In this document: positions 1-13,435 of the stretch, in pieces | Numbering within the stretch: position 1 is the stretch's first letter | How the letters are laid out: every line of letters starts with the position of its first letter | From: Thysanoteuthis rhombus | Taxonomy: Eukaryota; Mollusca; Cephalopoda; Oegopsida; Thysanoteuthidae | Assembly (NCBI GenBank): GCA_963457665.1 | Contig: OY735215.1 | Coordinates: 38,887,325-38,951,324, forward strand | Length of the DNA: 64,000 nt | Direction: 5' to 3' | Notes under the pieces: generated by a model | What the model was told of the DNA's origin: nothing | The model's input: only the letters and a program-made list of their open reading frames with translations | Database searches by the model: none | Program-made: the position numbers and the translations under genes

Positions 1-2185
1 ATTAGGTTATACAGAAAGTAGTGGCAGATTTTAGGAGGGAATAGAAACCATTTAAATGTCACAAAAACGTTAAATTTGAAGAAGAAAAAAAAAACAACAC
101 GCACACACACACATATACGCACACAATCATTTGCTATCACCAAGCCAAATTCCAATTTTTCTAAACTTCTAAAGTTTTTGGTGGTTTCCAAAGCCGATAT
201 GAGGAATCAGCTTGATGTTAGGTGGTGAGTAAGGTCTTTAGCTCGCATTTCAGTTTTTGATTTCATGATTAAAGGCTTGGCTGCATTTTGAAAAGGTTAG
301 AAGAATCAGCGCTGGAACATAAGGAAAAAACGCTTCATTTATCTCCCTTGACATTTACACGATCTCCATTAGACCAATTTGTACGGGGGTGTCTCGAAAG
401 TAACTTCACAGTATTCTATCATCGTTTTCCCAATTTTACCCGAGCATTTATACAAAAAAGGGTTTAGGGTTTGTTTTGTTTTTTGGCGAGGTTGGGGGTT
501 TAAACAAAAACGTAACCTTATATGACTAAATTTTTCACCGGTCAACCAGAACAAAAATTCCGAGTGTCACATGTTATTCAGACATTTCACCTTGGGAGTG
601 AATCTAGGTTGCCCTTATTGTCGAGTACCCCCATGCACAACCAAGCCTAACAAATTATTGCAAAACTGGACAAGGTTATAAATCAAGATTTTTCCTGAAT
701 CTGGCCGAGACATCCTAAATTATCACCAACATCCGCCAAGCAAACCCGAGCCGAATACAGCGGTTGCCCTACCAGCAGATCAACACGAAGATCAAGAACC
801 ATATGGATTGCTCAAACACAGGAGGTCAGAGAAATAGATCCAGAAAAACTTGAACGCTGTACGCACTCAATGAATGTACAGCTGGAAAAGCATAGACGGC
901 GAGGATTAGACGTTTTTCTATCACAAGTATCGCTTTCCAAAAGTTGGCTTCATGCCACTTTTTTTCGCTTTTACTAAAAAACGACGAAGTTTGTTTTTCT
1001 CGTCTCACTTACTCCCCAGTCTCCTATTCCTCCCACCACCTTAACTTCTGACAACTCTGCCTAACATAGCATCGTTTATTTTAGGTCTGGGAATGCTGCA
1101 AAAGATAAAAGATTTCCAATATAAATCAATAGTAATCACTTCTTTGCTTTGCGCCATTTCAACTAAGAAAGCTTTTTTTTTTCTTCTCTACTTTTGGATA
1201 GCGGGGAAAAACTGTCTAGTTTTCCGAAAGGAAATTCAAAAGGTTATACACGGAAAATTAATTTTCCGGAAAAAAAAAAGATATAAAAAACAAATAAATT
1301 AAAAAAAAGAATAATATAGAATAAAATAAATAAATAAAATGAATACAATAAAAATTTAAAAAGTACTGGGTTATGTTCGAGACAAAATAAACAATCAAAA
1401 ATGGAGGGGAAAAAATAGGACATTTTTGCCGAGAAAAAGAATGAGGAAGGGGGTTATGCGAACACAAAATAGCCGTTCTGCTGATGATATAACTACTACT
1501 ACTACACATGGAATTGCTTCAAGAATTTCAGTTGATAATACACTGCGTTAACCCTCAAACATAGCGGCACCGAATACAGCTTTAGGAGTACCTCTAGTAA
1601 AGCAACGGGCATTTACTAGACATCTATTATTTTAAAGAGATGCTAGCTTCACGCGCAAAGTGATGTCAAATCTGATGCTGGGTTAGAACGTCCTTTAAAT
1701 GACCCAGACGATAACTGGATACATTTGCTGTCAATGAAAAAGAAGAAAAAAAATTACTGAACTGCCCATTTAACCACGGGTACGTTTTTCGTCAAAAAAG
1801 ATATTTAATTGACTGTTGTGGAATGCAGGGATAACAAAATAGTTTCTCTTACACCATTGAAATACCAAAAAAGGCATTGAATAAAAGAACAAAGAAAAAT
1901 TTCAAAAGAAGTAACAAAACTAACGATAGTAATTTGACTGACCAAAACAAAAACACTTCCTAGTTTAGAATATTTTAGGTTTCAAGTTTTAGAAGGATAC
2001 AATTACAAATAAAATTTGTAATGTCCAAGTTGAATGTTTAAACGATGATTGAGAAAGAGAATGCCGGATAAAGGTTGTCACATCAAATTTCGTATCTACA
2101 CATCATAGAGAATAATGCTAAGAGTGTGAGATTTACTAAAGTAATAGCATTTTTTTTTTTTTTGTAGATTCAACGTAAATAAAGA
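1..2185. other. unassigned AT-rich DNA
   Basis: No coding region, RNA gene or repeat family is recognised. There is a short AC/CACACA stretch near 100-125, several A or T homopolymer runs, and a low-complexity A-rich block around 1265-1345. The short open frames here have no recognisable motif and look like chance frames. Confidence 0.6.
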
Positions 2186-3040
2186 TACATCAGTCTTTAA
2201 ACGTCCGTCGTTGGACATAGACCTTCCCCAGATTTCGCCACAATTCTCTAACATGGGCGTCGCGGAGCCAGTATTTTCTGAATTTGTCAAGTTCATCTCT
2301 CCATATTGTGTTCTGTCGTCCCCGGTTTCTCATGCGATCTCTGAGGACCCATGTTGTGAGTCGTGATGTCCATCGGTTGTCTTTCATTCTCGCAACATGG
2401 CCTGCCCATTGCCATTTTAGTTTAAAAGTTTCTATGATGTATCGGATTCCTGTTTTCTTCCTCATGTACTGTGCTGTCTTGTGATCTCTCCATATAAGGT
2501 TGAGCATGATTCTCTCATGTGCACACTGCATGCTTCTCAGTTTGCAGGTCTGTCTCTTGGTTAGGTTCCTTGTTTCAGGTCCATAAGTGACTATCGGGGG
2601 AATGCGTTGGTTGTGCATTCTTCTTCTCAGGATTATTGGGATAGTCTGGTTTTTGAAAGTTGAGCTTGCTCTGCCGAAGGTTTGCCACCCCAAAGTGATT
2701 CTTCGCTTGATTTCCTCCTCTTTTGAGGGTCTCAAGGAGATTCGTTGTCCTACGTAGATGTAGTGGTCTACCTTGCCGAGTTTTGCATCTTCTATCTTGA
2801 CAGTTATGTTTTTATTCTCAACATGATAATTGCACATGATTTTTGTTTTACTGAAGTTCATGTGTAGGCCGACTATTTTGCTTTCTTCATTTAGTTCATC
2901 TAGCATTAGTTAGAGGTCGCGTAGGTTCTCTGCAAAAACGACGATGTCGTCTGCAAATCTAAGGTTACTCAGATATTCGCCGTCTATTTTGATTCCTCTG
3001 TTTTCCCAGTCCATGTTTTGGAAGATCATCTCAGTTCGTA
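2186..3040 (-). mobile_element. RTE-type LINE fragment, 3' end (copy 1)
   Basis: This is the end of the reverse transcriptase plus the C-terminal region of an RTE-clade non-LTR retrotransposon, read on the minus strand. The core is an unbroken 238-codon frame at 2190-2906. Just upstream, in a separate frame, lies NLRFADDIVVFAE (about 2925-2970), whose FADD is the catalytic motif C of the polymerase palm. Downstream come FSKTKIM, KRRITLGWQTFGRASSTF, the YGPETRNLTKR block and KLKWQWAGHVARM, all typical of RTE/BovB-like proteins. The 5' part is missing, as is usual for truncated LINEs, and the triplet tail seen on other copies is absent. It is the best-preserved C-terminal frame in the window, but a frame break near 2907 separates it from the FADD segment, so it is not an active gene. 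Confidence 0.9.
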
Positions 3041-6000
3041 CAATGAAAATAGAGATACAATTCGTTATTATCGGAGGCTTCTGAGCCCTCAACAGCAATG
3101 TGTTCACCCAAGTACGATTTCAAATTAGAACATTATGCTATCCCAACAGCTTAAACGTAAGCAATGCAAACTATTCATCATTGGTTCAAAAGATTTTGAC
3201 CTGTGAATATAGATGCTGATAATTAATCCTGAGTTTAGGCCCAAACCTGTTCTCAAGATGAAGAAATATCAACAACAGTGCCCAACGACCCATGAACAAC
3301 AATTCGAGTACTTCTCGGATGCTATAAAAATATAAACACAAACATATCACATCATTCCAAGGCAAGAGCAAAAGTTAAAAGGTTGGAAAAATGAGTCCTA
3401 CATGAACTGAATTAAATGCTCCTTGTCCGTTCCTGAGCTCACCGTATCTAAGTTTGAATAATTGAGCTACGGAGTCTTGCAACATCCTAACGTTTTTCAT
3501 GTAGACTATCATCTTTAAGCATTTTCAACTTATTTGTTATAAAAGGTTCAATAATAGGAAAGACAGGATTCATATTTTCACAACATTTGTAACCACTAAA
3601 CCTAAAGAATTTTATACTGATGGTGTATTATAAGACGGTCACTGGAAAAAAAAGTGTCAGATGTGTCCTATTTCGCACAAATATTTACCGTTTCTTGTTT
3701 AGATCATTCGACATCTTACTATTAAAAAAAATTTTTTTTTTTAATTAAAAAAAAAAAGGGCATTTCATATGAAAAAAACTTATTGATCGAGTCAGTTATA
3801 GGATCCATTCGAGGTTGACAATGGAGGCAATAGCTTTGCTGCTAATTCTTGGACAGGTAAAGGGGTCATGGTGTGCGATTTGCTCAGATGCATGTTCACC
3901 CAACAAAACGCCCAAGCCTGGTTGTTCTGTCCATGTGGTTCGTTTTCGGACAGAATAGACAAAAATACACTGAAACCAGGTTCCTGGAGATCTGTCTCCC
4001 AGGGGACACCTCATTGCATCAAGAGGTGGGATTAAATGCACGCCCTATGCCTGTGGTAAAAGGTTGGTGGAACAGGGTCAAGTTTGCATTTTCCCCGCAT
4101 ACAAATGTGTGTGGGTCCCAGTTTTGAATATCGACTTCAGCAGATTAGGTCTTCCTGGAGAGGAAAGTGAATACCCTGTAGCTATCTCCTTCGTTCTACA
4201 AAGATCGGAATGACAAAAAGTAGGGGTTTTTTTTATAAAAAGATAAGCTGTCGGTGAAATGATTACATGGAATAAATATTTTTTAAAGAGGAAAAAACAT
4301 CTAGATAGGTTTTTCTTAATAATAAACCCGACAAAATAAGGCAAAAAAGCCAGAAAAAAACTTTTCCAAATATTTCAAGAAAAAAAAAAGTTAAAAGCTC
4401 TTAGAAGAGGTCCAGTGGAAAACTGACGCCAATGATCAAGTCCTTAGACAAAACTGTATAGACAGGAGCGCTGGAAGACACACATCAAAAAGAAAGAACC
4501 CTTCACCACCTGTGTTGGCTACGGTAGTTCAACTAAAAAAAAAAAACTTTAATGACTTCCGGATTTTGAAGAGAAGAGAAGGCTGTAGGCGGTCTTTAAA
4601 TCGCCCCTACTGTTGATCATCCTAATTGCCTGTGAGGAGAAATTTTTGTCAAGATATCAGAAAATAGGGAGAATTAGATTTATGCCTCCCCAAACGGCAT
4701 CAATAAGAGAATTAATGAGTCTGTAACCTAATGATGAAAAAACATTTATTTTACAAATATCTTTTTTCAAACCCCCTTCACTGCCGATGCGCGAATTTCA
4801 GTGGTGGGTATTATTCACACAGATCAAACACTATATAATGAAAATTTGAGATCAAAACTCAGCTAATAACTTCACGTCATGCTACAGACTCATTGATTAC
4901 CACTCGTGAGCCGTCTCAGTCGGAATTCGGGCAGGTTCCGTTTTCAGAACTGCCACAGCCAACGGGGAAAAATACATAGGAATTAAATTTCAAAATATTT
5001 GAAAGAAAGGCTAGGTCTTTTGTAACGCACGACAAATTGGAAAAGATGAGAGTGTAGATATCCAATTACTACTTTTTTGAAATCGACAAAAATGAAGCAC
5101 ATTTCATTTTTACACGAACGTTTAAAACTCATAAGACATGGATCTTTGTTCTTGTTGTAGAAGTTGCAAGACGGCATACGATGAGAGAATTTTCCCCATC
5201 GAATGTTTCGAATATACGCAGGTCCAGGGCTGGCATAAGGGTTTCATGCGCCTTGAACGATACTAAAAATTTCATTCCCCGGTTATATCATTTTTCAGGG
5301 CGTACCTCGAATCTCTGTGCTTTAGGCGACGGGCTAGCCCTGCACAAGTCGTTTTCATTATCTCAGTTATAACTGCAAGTGTCGTGTTGACATTGCTTGG
5401 AAGTGATTCACACACGAAGCTGATTATTTCTGCGATAAGATACGGAACCTGAGCTAGCTTCGAAGATTATGTAGCTTTAAAAGAAAATTGATTTGATTTT
5501 CAGCTGGACATTTTGAACTTTAGAACGGAGTAAATAGTTTCTTTTTTCTTATACAACAGCTTGAAGCGTTTGTTGAACATAACAGTTTTTGTCCTGAATA
5601 GATTTTGCTAATCGATTCTTTAGTTGTTACTTTTGCCCAGAGACTGGTCAACGCTACCGAGGAATAATAATTCTGGAATCTATTGATTCATTGCAGTAGC
5701 AAAGGGGGGAAATTCAGAGCTTTGTACAATGAAAAATGGAAATATAAATACCAAAAAACGTAGAACGTTCTTAATGGGTTAAAAAATTCCACAGGCAATT
5801 CAGACTATAACTTCATGCTGATCCGAATGATTCTCGAAACAACTAGGGTGTCGTCTGTTCCGAAGGTGCTTTTTTTGGAAGGGGACGGGGTCAGACTATA
5901 TAGCGTGTGTAGTAGCCTGCCATAATAGTCATGTAGAATGATTTTCCGTCCGTCGTACGAAACGTCGACTTGGAAGAATTTAGGCAACTTCTTTGTTCGG

Positions 6001-6554
6001 CGTTGCTAGTTTAGATGTTTTATAACTAAATATAGATCAATCATTTTAGATGAAATATCAATAATCTGTAAAAAGAATCTTTTAGATCCCTCGTGAACTG
6101 CAGATCCAAACAACTTGAAACTAAAAATTGGTGTGCTGACTAATATATCCAGCGCATGTCAACTTCGTGCAATGAGTAGTTGTCGAGTAATCGCAGTGAA
6201 CACGAGATTTTTTCAATTGTAGGTAAATGATGAATCAGTCATGTAACATTTGGTTAAAAGTTGTAGGCAGATTTTTTTGGAGGCGGGGCAGTATTTTTTT
6301 TCGTTGGGTGGTGTATCACTCTTGACTCATTGTAGAGCATAGGGCCACAACCACTGATTTGGTGTCAGTAACCACTAGATTACTTTTTATCTAACACGAT
6401 ATCTCCACGTCTAAACTCGAGTTTGGGGCCCGCTATGGCGACTGTCAGAGTAAACTTCTTAGATATAATTCCTTACAGGGTGAAGAGATCCAACTGCCTC
6501 GCGATTTATCCCTAACTAGGGAAAGAAGTGGATTTACGCCTTTTTCAGGGGCAT
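3041..6554. other. unassigned DNA
   Basis: No gene or known repeat is recognised. A somewhat GC-richer block at about 3820-4130 has short frames on both strands without recognisable domains; it may be an old repeat. Poly-A/T runs occur at 3725-3765 and 4380-4390. Nothing else can be supported. Confidence 0.5.
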
Positions 6555-6905
6555 TAGTGTCCATGCTCAACTTTACATGGTGAGGTTACAAGACAGCACA
6601 GTATATAAGGCAGAGAACGGGTGTCCGTGACATCATAGAAACTATTATTAAACTAAAATGGCAATGGGCAGGCCATGCTACAAGAATGAAAGACAACCGA
6701 TGGACATCACGACTCACAACATGGATTCCTAGAGATCACACGAGAAACTGAGGCCGACAGAACACAAGATGGAGAGATGAACTAGATAAATTCAGGAAAT
6801 ACTGGTTCTGCGACGCCCATGATGGAGAATTGTGGCGCAACCTGGGAAGGTCTATGTCCAACGACGGACGTTAAAAGACTGATCATAATGATGATGATGA
6901 TGATC
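6555..6905 (+). mobile_element. RTE-type LINE fragment, 3' end (copy 2)
   Basis: This is the C-terminal end of the same RTE family, now on the plus strand. Translated blocks include a GVRDIIETI-like segment, KLKWQWAGHATRMKDNRW, TSRLTTWIPRDH and WRDELDKFRKYW, then the stop and a 3' end whose last bases become ATGATGATG repeats. The triplet tail is the usual RTE terminus and fixes the orientation. At least two in-frame stops interrupt it, so it is a fossil. It is heavily 5' truncated (about 350 bp). Confidence 0.88.
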
Positions 6906-7324
6906 GCTGAAACTTGAATTCATTCAGTATATTCAGTTTTCTGTTCCGCCACTTAGCACCTCCCATTTCGGTTGGGGGGAACAATTATAGTTCACTAATC
7001 CGTCATTGTATTAGACTGAAGAAAAATAAAGACAGAGTTGTTTTTGTCTTCCTGTAAGAAGTACCAAGGCATAAGTGAATGATCCTGTCACTTTTAATGG
7101 GTACTATGCTAGTTAGTGGAATAATAACAACACTTCATCTCTAAACTTGATAAGACATTTGCCTGAAGGAAAAAACAAAAGATCTAGTAACCTTGCCGAA
7201 AAATGATTCATTACTTCCAGTCGTCGCATTGAGATCAATAATCACACCGAGCATTTCACTACAGCAACTGCTTGTAACTAAAAAAGCACTCAGAGAGTGC
7301 ATAACTCTACTGACGCTATTATCA
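6906..7324. other. unassigned DNA
   Basis: Nothing recognised between RTE copy 2 and the tandem repeat that follows. Confidence 0.5.
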
Positions 7325-7625
7325 TGGGAAGTAATTGTGCATGGATCCGTCCAAATTCAATCACTTCTTTCTGGAGCTTATTATCCAACCTCCAACAAAA
7401 AAAAAAATCATAGAAATCCATTGAGAACTTCAGGAGAGGAACAATAAAACTTCGGCGATATTATAGGGTGTGGATATAGATTTTTATTGCCACCCCCACC
7501 CCCAGCCCCGAAAAAAAATAATTTAAGCACCCCTTTCTTGCACCATTATCCACCCCTCCACGAAATCTCATTGAAATCCATTCAGTACTTTCAGGGATAT
7601 CGTGTTGAGAGAGATGGAAAGATAT
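7325..7625 (+). repeat. tandem repeat family C (two units)
   Basis: Two degenerate units of about 150 bp follow each other. Each has a G-rich start, then (first unit) ATGCATGGATCCG-like text, then a 'CACCTCCACNAAA' stretch, ATTGAAATCCATT, and an end near GATAT(C/T)GTG. The same order of blocks occurs at about 17146-17420. The pattern resembles a dispersed invertebrate repeat, but no protein is encoded. Unit borders are approximate. Confidence 0.55.
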
Positions 7626-8439
7626 GAGCGAATACATATACCTCTTCAACTTCGTTAGCAGAAGTGAACTCTTCATCAAAAGTACTATCAGCAGGTCTGG
7701 CTCAATAATAAAAGCAAAGCACTCCAATAGAATGCCAACCAAGCAGCTAGCGCGGGTTTTGTAGCTGAGGTAGTTATGCATTTCGCACTGGGGTTTAAGC
7801 CTGGGTTCTAAACTACTATTCAGAATTTTCAAATTTCAAATCTTAACTTGGAAGATTTGTACAACACTATCTTCTATACTGCAATTGTGCCCCCCCCACA
7901 CACACACACACACCAAGTTAAGCCTAGTAAATATCAAGTATTGATTTGCATTGAGCTCATTAAACTTTTCTTTTTTTTTACAGCAACGGTTGCTATACGT
8001 CAGTATTTTCCAGGACAAAACCTCGAATCTGGAAATCTTCAACCGGAGGAAAATTTCTTCAAAAGTCCAGAATGTTGGCTTACATCATTTTCTCTAGAGA
8101 TAAACATGAAAACTGTAATTAAGATTGAGAGGGGAGGGATTCTCGTGTGGTATTTTTGACTTGACTGTTTAAGAAAAAGCATCCACTGCCTTTCCTTATT
8201 GTTCTTTATACTGCTATTATAGCCATTAATGAAACGCAGAAAGAATACAATTATTTTTCTTGTCGCTATTTTTACACTAAAGCATTTTTTCTTGTTATTC
8301 CGAAAGGTGAAAGAAAGTGTAAGGAAAAAAAATCAGCCTTCAATTCATAGATTTTATCTAGGCTCGAATTCCATTCGACCATTGGCGCGCCTAGGGAAAT
8401 ACACATATGTCTCCCCCGGCTAATATGCACGACCCAAAA
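7626..8439. other. unassigned DNA with a C/CA tract
   Basis: A CCCCCCC run followed by CACACA repeats lies at about 7889-7913. The overlapping short frames on both strands reflect this tract. No gene is recognised. Confidence 0.5.
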
Positions 8440-8600
8440 GCCTGCTTTTAACATGATTGGTTGGCCCCAAGATAAAAGAAGGCCAAAGTTCTATACAGGG
8501 TCCTTCTAGCGCAAGAGAAACGGGCGGTCCATCTCCTCACCCAGTAACATGGAATAGATAGTATTGGGTTACGTTGCAGTAGCAGAAAGAAATTTTTAAA
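8440..8600. repeat. dispersed repeat D, copy 1
   Basis: A block with GGTCCATCTCCTC, an ACAT-containing middle, TATTGGGTTAC and GCAGTAGCAG matches, in the same order and orientation, a block at about 12620-12705. The similarity suggests a shared old repeat. Its type is unknown. Confidence 0.4.
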
Positions 8601-11600
8601 CAGACTGCAATATTCATCTCTTGCTATTCTTCACCTTAGCATTGCTTTTTATCACTACTATCTTGGCTGAATACTCTCTTGCCTACAAAATAAGTACGGG
8701 CAAGATGGAATAAAGGATCTTCCCAGGAGACGAACGTGCATCCCATGGACGACACATTGACCGATTCGGCCATGGAAGCCTATGAACAGACGCAGCACAA
8801 GCTCTATTTTAAAAGGGAATGTCGGTGACCCCTATCTGGCCATAGGCTTTCCTCGGCCGAATTGATCAAGGGTCGAACGAGTTCTGCGAGACAAGCTAAC
8901 CATTGCATCAAGGTAGGCATCTGTAGCAAGCCGAGTCAGATGGACACGCACAATAAGTAATTTCATCTCGTAAATCATGGTTGGTGATGCTCCATTCAAA
9001 GGAGCAAAAGGAAGCAGCCGGTGGAATTTGTGCCCCCCTCTATCCTCCCTATTTCACTGGCACAATAAGAGGGCAAAATTTGGCAGTCGTTTCAATACGG
9101 GGACCTTCATGCATACATGTGGCCGATTCCAGAAATTGTCCAGTTCCCACTGCATTTCCGTTTTTTTCGGACATCAGGTAATGAAGCTGACCCTACTGCT
9201 TTACGAGCAATGGGGGGAGTTCAGCCCGAAAAGAATACAGCACCCTGAAAACCTTTTTTTTTTCGTTAAAAAGAGGGTGCCATGCTGACTGTATGAAAGT
9301 AAAAATCATAATATGCAAAATTTGTACCAATAGAATTAGACGATTATCTGGCCAAACGCCAGTCCGTTGGCCAACTCAGCTGGGCAGTATTACCGGCCAA
9401 ATTGAGAGACGTAGTTGCAGGCAAGAGTGTTACTAACCAATCGCCAGTCTTCCACTTCGTCGTTTATTGGCATCGAGCCTTCGGTTACTAAAAACTGATC
9501 GAATATTGATTAACCTACCCAGACACGGACAACTGCAATACGGCAATTTACTAAAAATGAGTGACAGACAATGGAAATAGATTTGGGTGGAAAACAAGCG
9601 TGCGTTACCCGAAGATTGAGTAGAAATAAAACAAAAATGGATGAATAATAATCATCATCATAGAATAATGATAATCATCATCCACTTGTACCCAGGGTGC
9701 CGCGGGAAAGTGGAGATGGGGTTGTCTTATTCTATCCAACAGTCAGTTTTTATTCTTTATCTTACTTGAGAAATTTATTGAAATTCACTTCCGGTTTGCT
9801 AGAAGCATCAAAGCTTCAAATCCCCATTAGCTATACATTTTGGGAACATGTTCTGTATTCTGTCTAGTGCCAGTCACTCACGAGTTACAACACTAAACGA
9901 GAGGTTGGACTTTTCTCTTGTCAGTTTCCTAGACTTATTGCCAACCAAGACTGAATAACCTAATCTGCCTATGGCCGGCGCTGGGGGGGGGAATTCAGGC
10001 CTTTCCTATTAGAAGTAAATGCCTGCACTTTCATATGGAATGATTATTATTCTATTATACAGACTAGTATTCCGACTTATTCTTCTACTAAATAACGAAA
10101 AAAAAATCCCGTTCCAACCGTTACGTTCTCTGGCCCTCTTCAAAAATATCTGATACCAAATAATTCTTGAATCGTTCATTTTATTTGAAAATTCAAACAA
10201 TGAATCAGTTTCTGATGATTTTTTTTAATGTAAACAATAAAAAAAAATATTCTCCAGGATTTCTAGATTCGACCTTCACTCGGTGAAGACGTTGGCATTA
10301 AAGTGGCAATGAAAACAAAATGGAAATTAGTTCAAATCATTGAATGAAGTATGGACCCTTATGAAAAGTAATGAAATGGTTACTGCGCTGATCTTGTAAA
10401 ACCATTCGCTGAAAATTCGTTCTTCGGGGAGCTCCACAAATAAGGCTTCAAGTCCAAATTATACACACCAAAGTATTAATCGGAAATTCAATATCCGATG
10501 TGTGATGGGTTTATTTCATAGAGTGCTTGATACATCAAACATTTAGTTGATGCAGAGTTCGTGGAGCAAATCCATTATTTCACTAATACATAATTATATA
10601 TCTCGACTTACCAAGAGGGGAGCGTCTGTAAGTGTCTTCGAATAAAACCCAGAAACTTTTTCACCTGGTCTCACCACTCACCGACGATTTGCTTATTTAT
10701 GAATATTAGACACACAAAAATATTCTATTGATAACAAGCAAAGTCTCTGCTTCCTAACAGAAACATGCGCAAGGCATAGTTTATTCGTGAATTTTTAACC
10801 CGACCAATAGCGGGTGTTCTGGCTTCTATATTTGTTTCTAAAAAGGCATAATTTCTGTTCTGGATCTAGAACCGTTGCGACTCCGAGTCAGGACACAACC
10901 CATTTCCACAAAAAGACCACAGAAAACACCTACCCACCTTTCAGATACTTTTAGTACGCTGTAATACCAGGTTGCACACAACACCTGTTTAACTCTTTCA
11001 GAGAGTCTCTGGCATTGCAGCTTTAACAGATGAGCTGTGATCCTTACCTCAAAGAATTGCAGGTAGACATTTCAAGAGCAGTATCAACCGTATATACATA
11101 GACAATCCTTAAGAGTGTTGTAGCAATTATCTGTATTTACATTCTCATTCCTTCCTTCTTTACGCCTTGATTGCATCAACTTAAGAGGTAGTCAGGATTA
11201 GTTGCGTACCTATGATATGGTAGGTATGGTACGTGCACAGGGTGCCACTGAGCAATTTCCATTACAGACGAACCATCCTCGGATATTGAAAGGAGAATTT
11301 GAATAATCATTTCGATCATCGTAGCTGAGAAGCACTAAGTCGGATTGTTAGACCACTTATATAAATTATCCGACAAAATACACAGCTGAAAGTTACACAC
11401 CCACATTCCTCACAGTACCACTCTTTGGTGCCAACTGGCAGCAAGATCATTCCCCGTGCGCAAAAGTCTAGAATTTTGACCAAATTTCCGTATTTCAGAC
11501 CATTGTGTAAGGTGCCCATTAATAAGGAAAGCAAGTGAGGTAATCTAGACAGGGGTGTGATTGTCAGTGCCTGTCATAGGCGCTTTTATCGTAGATACGT

Positions 11601-12257
11601 CCCTGGTCAGGCTATTAACAAACTGAATCATTTAAACAAATGAATTATCTTAACCTTTCAATTCATACTAGTAATTTTTTTAATTAGTTTCTAACAGCAC
11701 AAACTCTTCAGAGATATTAGACGCACATTATTAGTGGAGATGTATTATCAAATTATAATATCATTATCACTATGTGACCTTTGTTGGTCCGATAATCCGG
11801 CAATGCATTGGAACCAAGAGTGCCGGAAAATCGATCGTTTACATGTTCTATGAAACATAATTTGAACTTCATCCATCATAAAATTCTATCCAACTTTTAC
11901 CCCAGAGATACCTTATACCATAATTGTATCATTAGGGACTTCAATTACTAAACCGACAGCTGAAAGAATTGGGTATCTGCCTCGTTTAGTAATTGTCTCT
12001 TGAAAGATGAAATAACAGAGTTACTCATTCAGAATTAGACATGAATTAAGTAAATCGTCGCTTAATTTCGGTGATTGGAAATTGCCGAAAATAATTAGCT
12101 TGATGATGATTTCTTTGGCAATCACGATTTGCTAAAGTGATGCTACTATGACAGCTTCTGTCAATGATGTCACCATGTGTAAGCTCACGCAGAAACCTGG
12201 TAATCTGAATAAAAACGTATGGAATACTGACTGAAGATTCCGGTTTTAAAATAGGCT
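8601..12257. other. unassigned DNA
   Basis: No domain, RNA gene or clear repeat recognised. The short overlapping frames at 8977-9288 have no recognisable motif. CATCAT/ATCATC runs near 9648-9684 resemble an RTE triplet tail, but no RTE body adjoins them. The rest is AT-rich with short homopolymers. Confidence 0.5.
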
Positions 12258-12533
12258 AAAGGTCAGAGACATCATAGAATCCATTAAAAAACTCAAATGG
12301 CAGTGGGCTGGCCATGTTGCAAGAATGAAAGACAACTGATGGACTCACAACATGGATCTCTAGAGATCACACGAGAAACTGGGGCCGATATAACACAAGA
12401 TGGAGAGATGAACTAGACAAATTCAGAAAGTACTGGCTCCGCGACGCCCATGACAGAGAAGCGTGGCAAATCCTGGGGAAGGTCTATGTCCACCGACGGA
12501 CGTTAAAAGATTGATGATGATGATGATGAAAGG
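12258..12533 (+). mobile_element. RTE-type LINE fragment, 3' end (copy 3)
   Basis: A short plus-strand piece of the RTE C-terminus. It contains VRDIIESIKKLKWQWAGHV, the RWRDELDKFRKYWLRDAHD block, the LGKVYVHRRT end and an ATGATGATG tail. It has a small internal loss near the 'NRWTSRLTTW' block, which shifts the frame. It is strongly 5' truncated and inactive. Confidence 0.87.
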
Positions 12534-12915
12534 CAAAGGAAAAGTCGTTAGACAAGTGGTATTTTTGCATCCATTGACCTAGGTAATTGCTGAGAGGCCA
12601 TGGTATTTCTCAGCTCGATGGGGTTACTTGATGGTCCCCATCTCCTCTCCGGGAAACATACAACAGATTGTACTGGGTTCCAGGGTACCAGCAGCAGGGC
12701 ATAGGTACCTACCAACCCTTTAAATTTGCCCGTAGGATAGAAAAGTGACTCAGGATTCATATTGATAGTATTTAGGAAATCTGGACATTGTCGTCCGGGT
12801 AAATCTAAATAGGAGCCCTTTGGAGGAGGATAGGGGGGCACATTTTTCTTCAAGTAAAAACTTTGAATAAGTAACCAGATTTCTTGATCATCCCTCAAGT
12901 TCACAACTACCACTT
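12534..12915 (-). repeat. dispersed repeat D, copy 2, with a chance open frame
   Basis: This interval follows RTE copy 3 directly. It holds a 121-codon minus-strand frame (12548-12913) without recognisable motifs; its middle matches a second locus at about 8490-8590. Because the same DNA recurs, I call it a repeat, not a gene. The element type is unknown. Confidence 0.4.
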
Positions 12916-13435
12916 ACAATATATATCTGCAATCATCTTTCTTTGCAAAACCCAAGATGGTGGTAGCTATTAATTTTTGCCCTAGTATACAACGGTATAT
13001 TCACAATGCATTCACCATGTGCAAAAAAATTTTGGTAATTTTTTTATCGACCTGCTGATTGATAACTAAGCCTAACGCCGAGGAGTATGCTGGTTTATCT
13101 CAACTATTATGTAGAGAAGGGCGTCTTCGGGGTTCCAACCAAGGTACCCAATAGACAGTAGTGCTTTCAAGTTTCATTAACTGAATGAACTATATCTTTA
13201 CGAAACCCGAAATTTATCCAGAATTTGGCCAGGATCGAACCTGCGTTATTAATGCTAAACATTTCAAGTTAATTAATAGCAGGTAATTTGTTGGCGAGGT
13301 CCGGCTTTACTGTTCTGGTAATGTGCCAGACTGAATTAAGATTTATATCCAATTAGCAACAAACGGAAGATCACACTCAAAACTGAAAAAAAAAATATAA
13401 TAATAATAGTAATAAAATTACTGCTGGGCGCGCAT
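12916..13435. other. unassigned DNA
   Basis: A GGATCGAACCT stretch at about 13231 is a minus-strand B-box-like sequence (GGTTCGATCC), but I could not place a matching A box at a normal spacing. A degenerate SINE is possible. Otherwise nothing recognised. Confidence 0.4.

Noticed and set aside
2284-2484. Plus-strand frame over RTE copy 1
   Set aside because: Shadow frame of the minus-strand RTE protein.
5290-5345. Possible tRNA-like promoter on the minus strand
   Set aside because: AGATTCGAGG resembles a B box, but there is no A box at suitable spacing and no cloverleaf.
7461-7832. 123-codon open frame as a gene
   Set aside because: It overlaps tandem repeat C and has no motif. Chance frame.
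12548-12913. 121-codon open frame as a host gene
   Set aside because: No recognisable domain, and its DNA partly matches another locus at about 8.5 kb, so a repeat is more likely.
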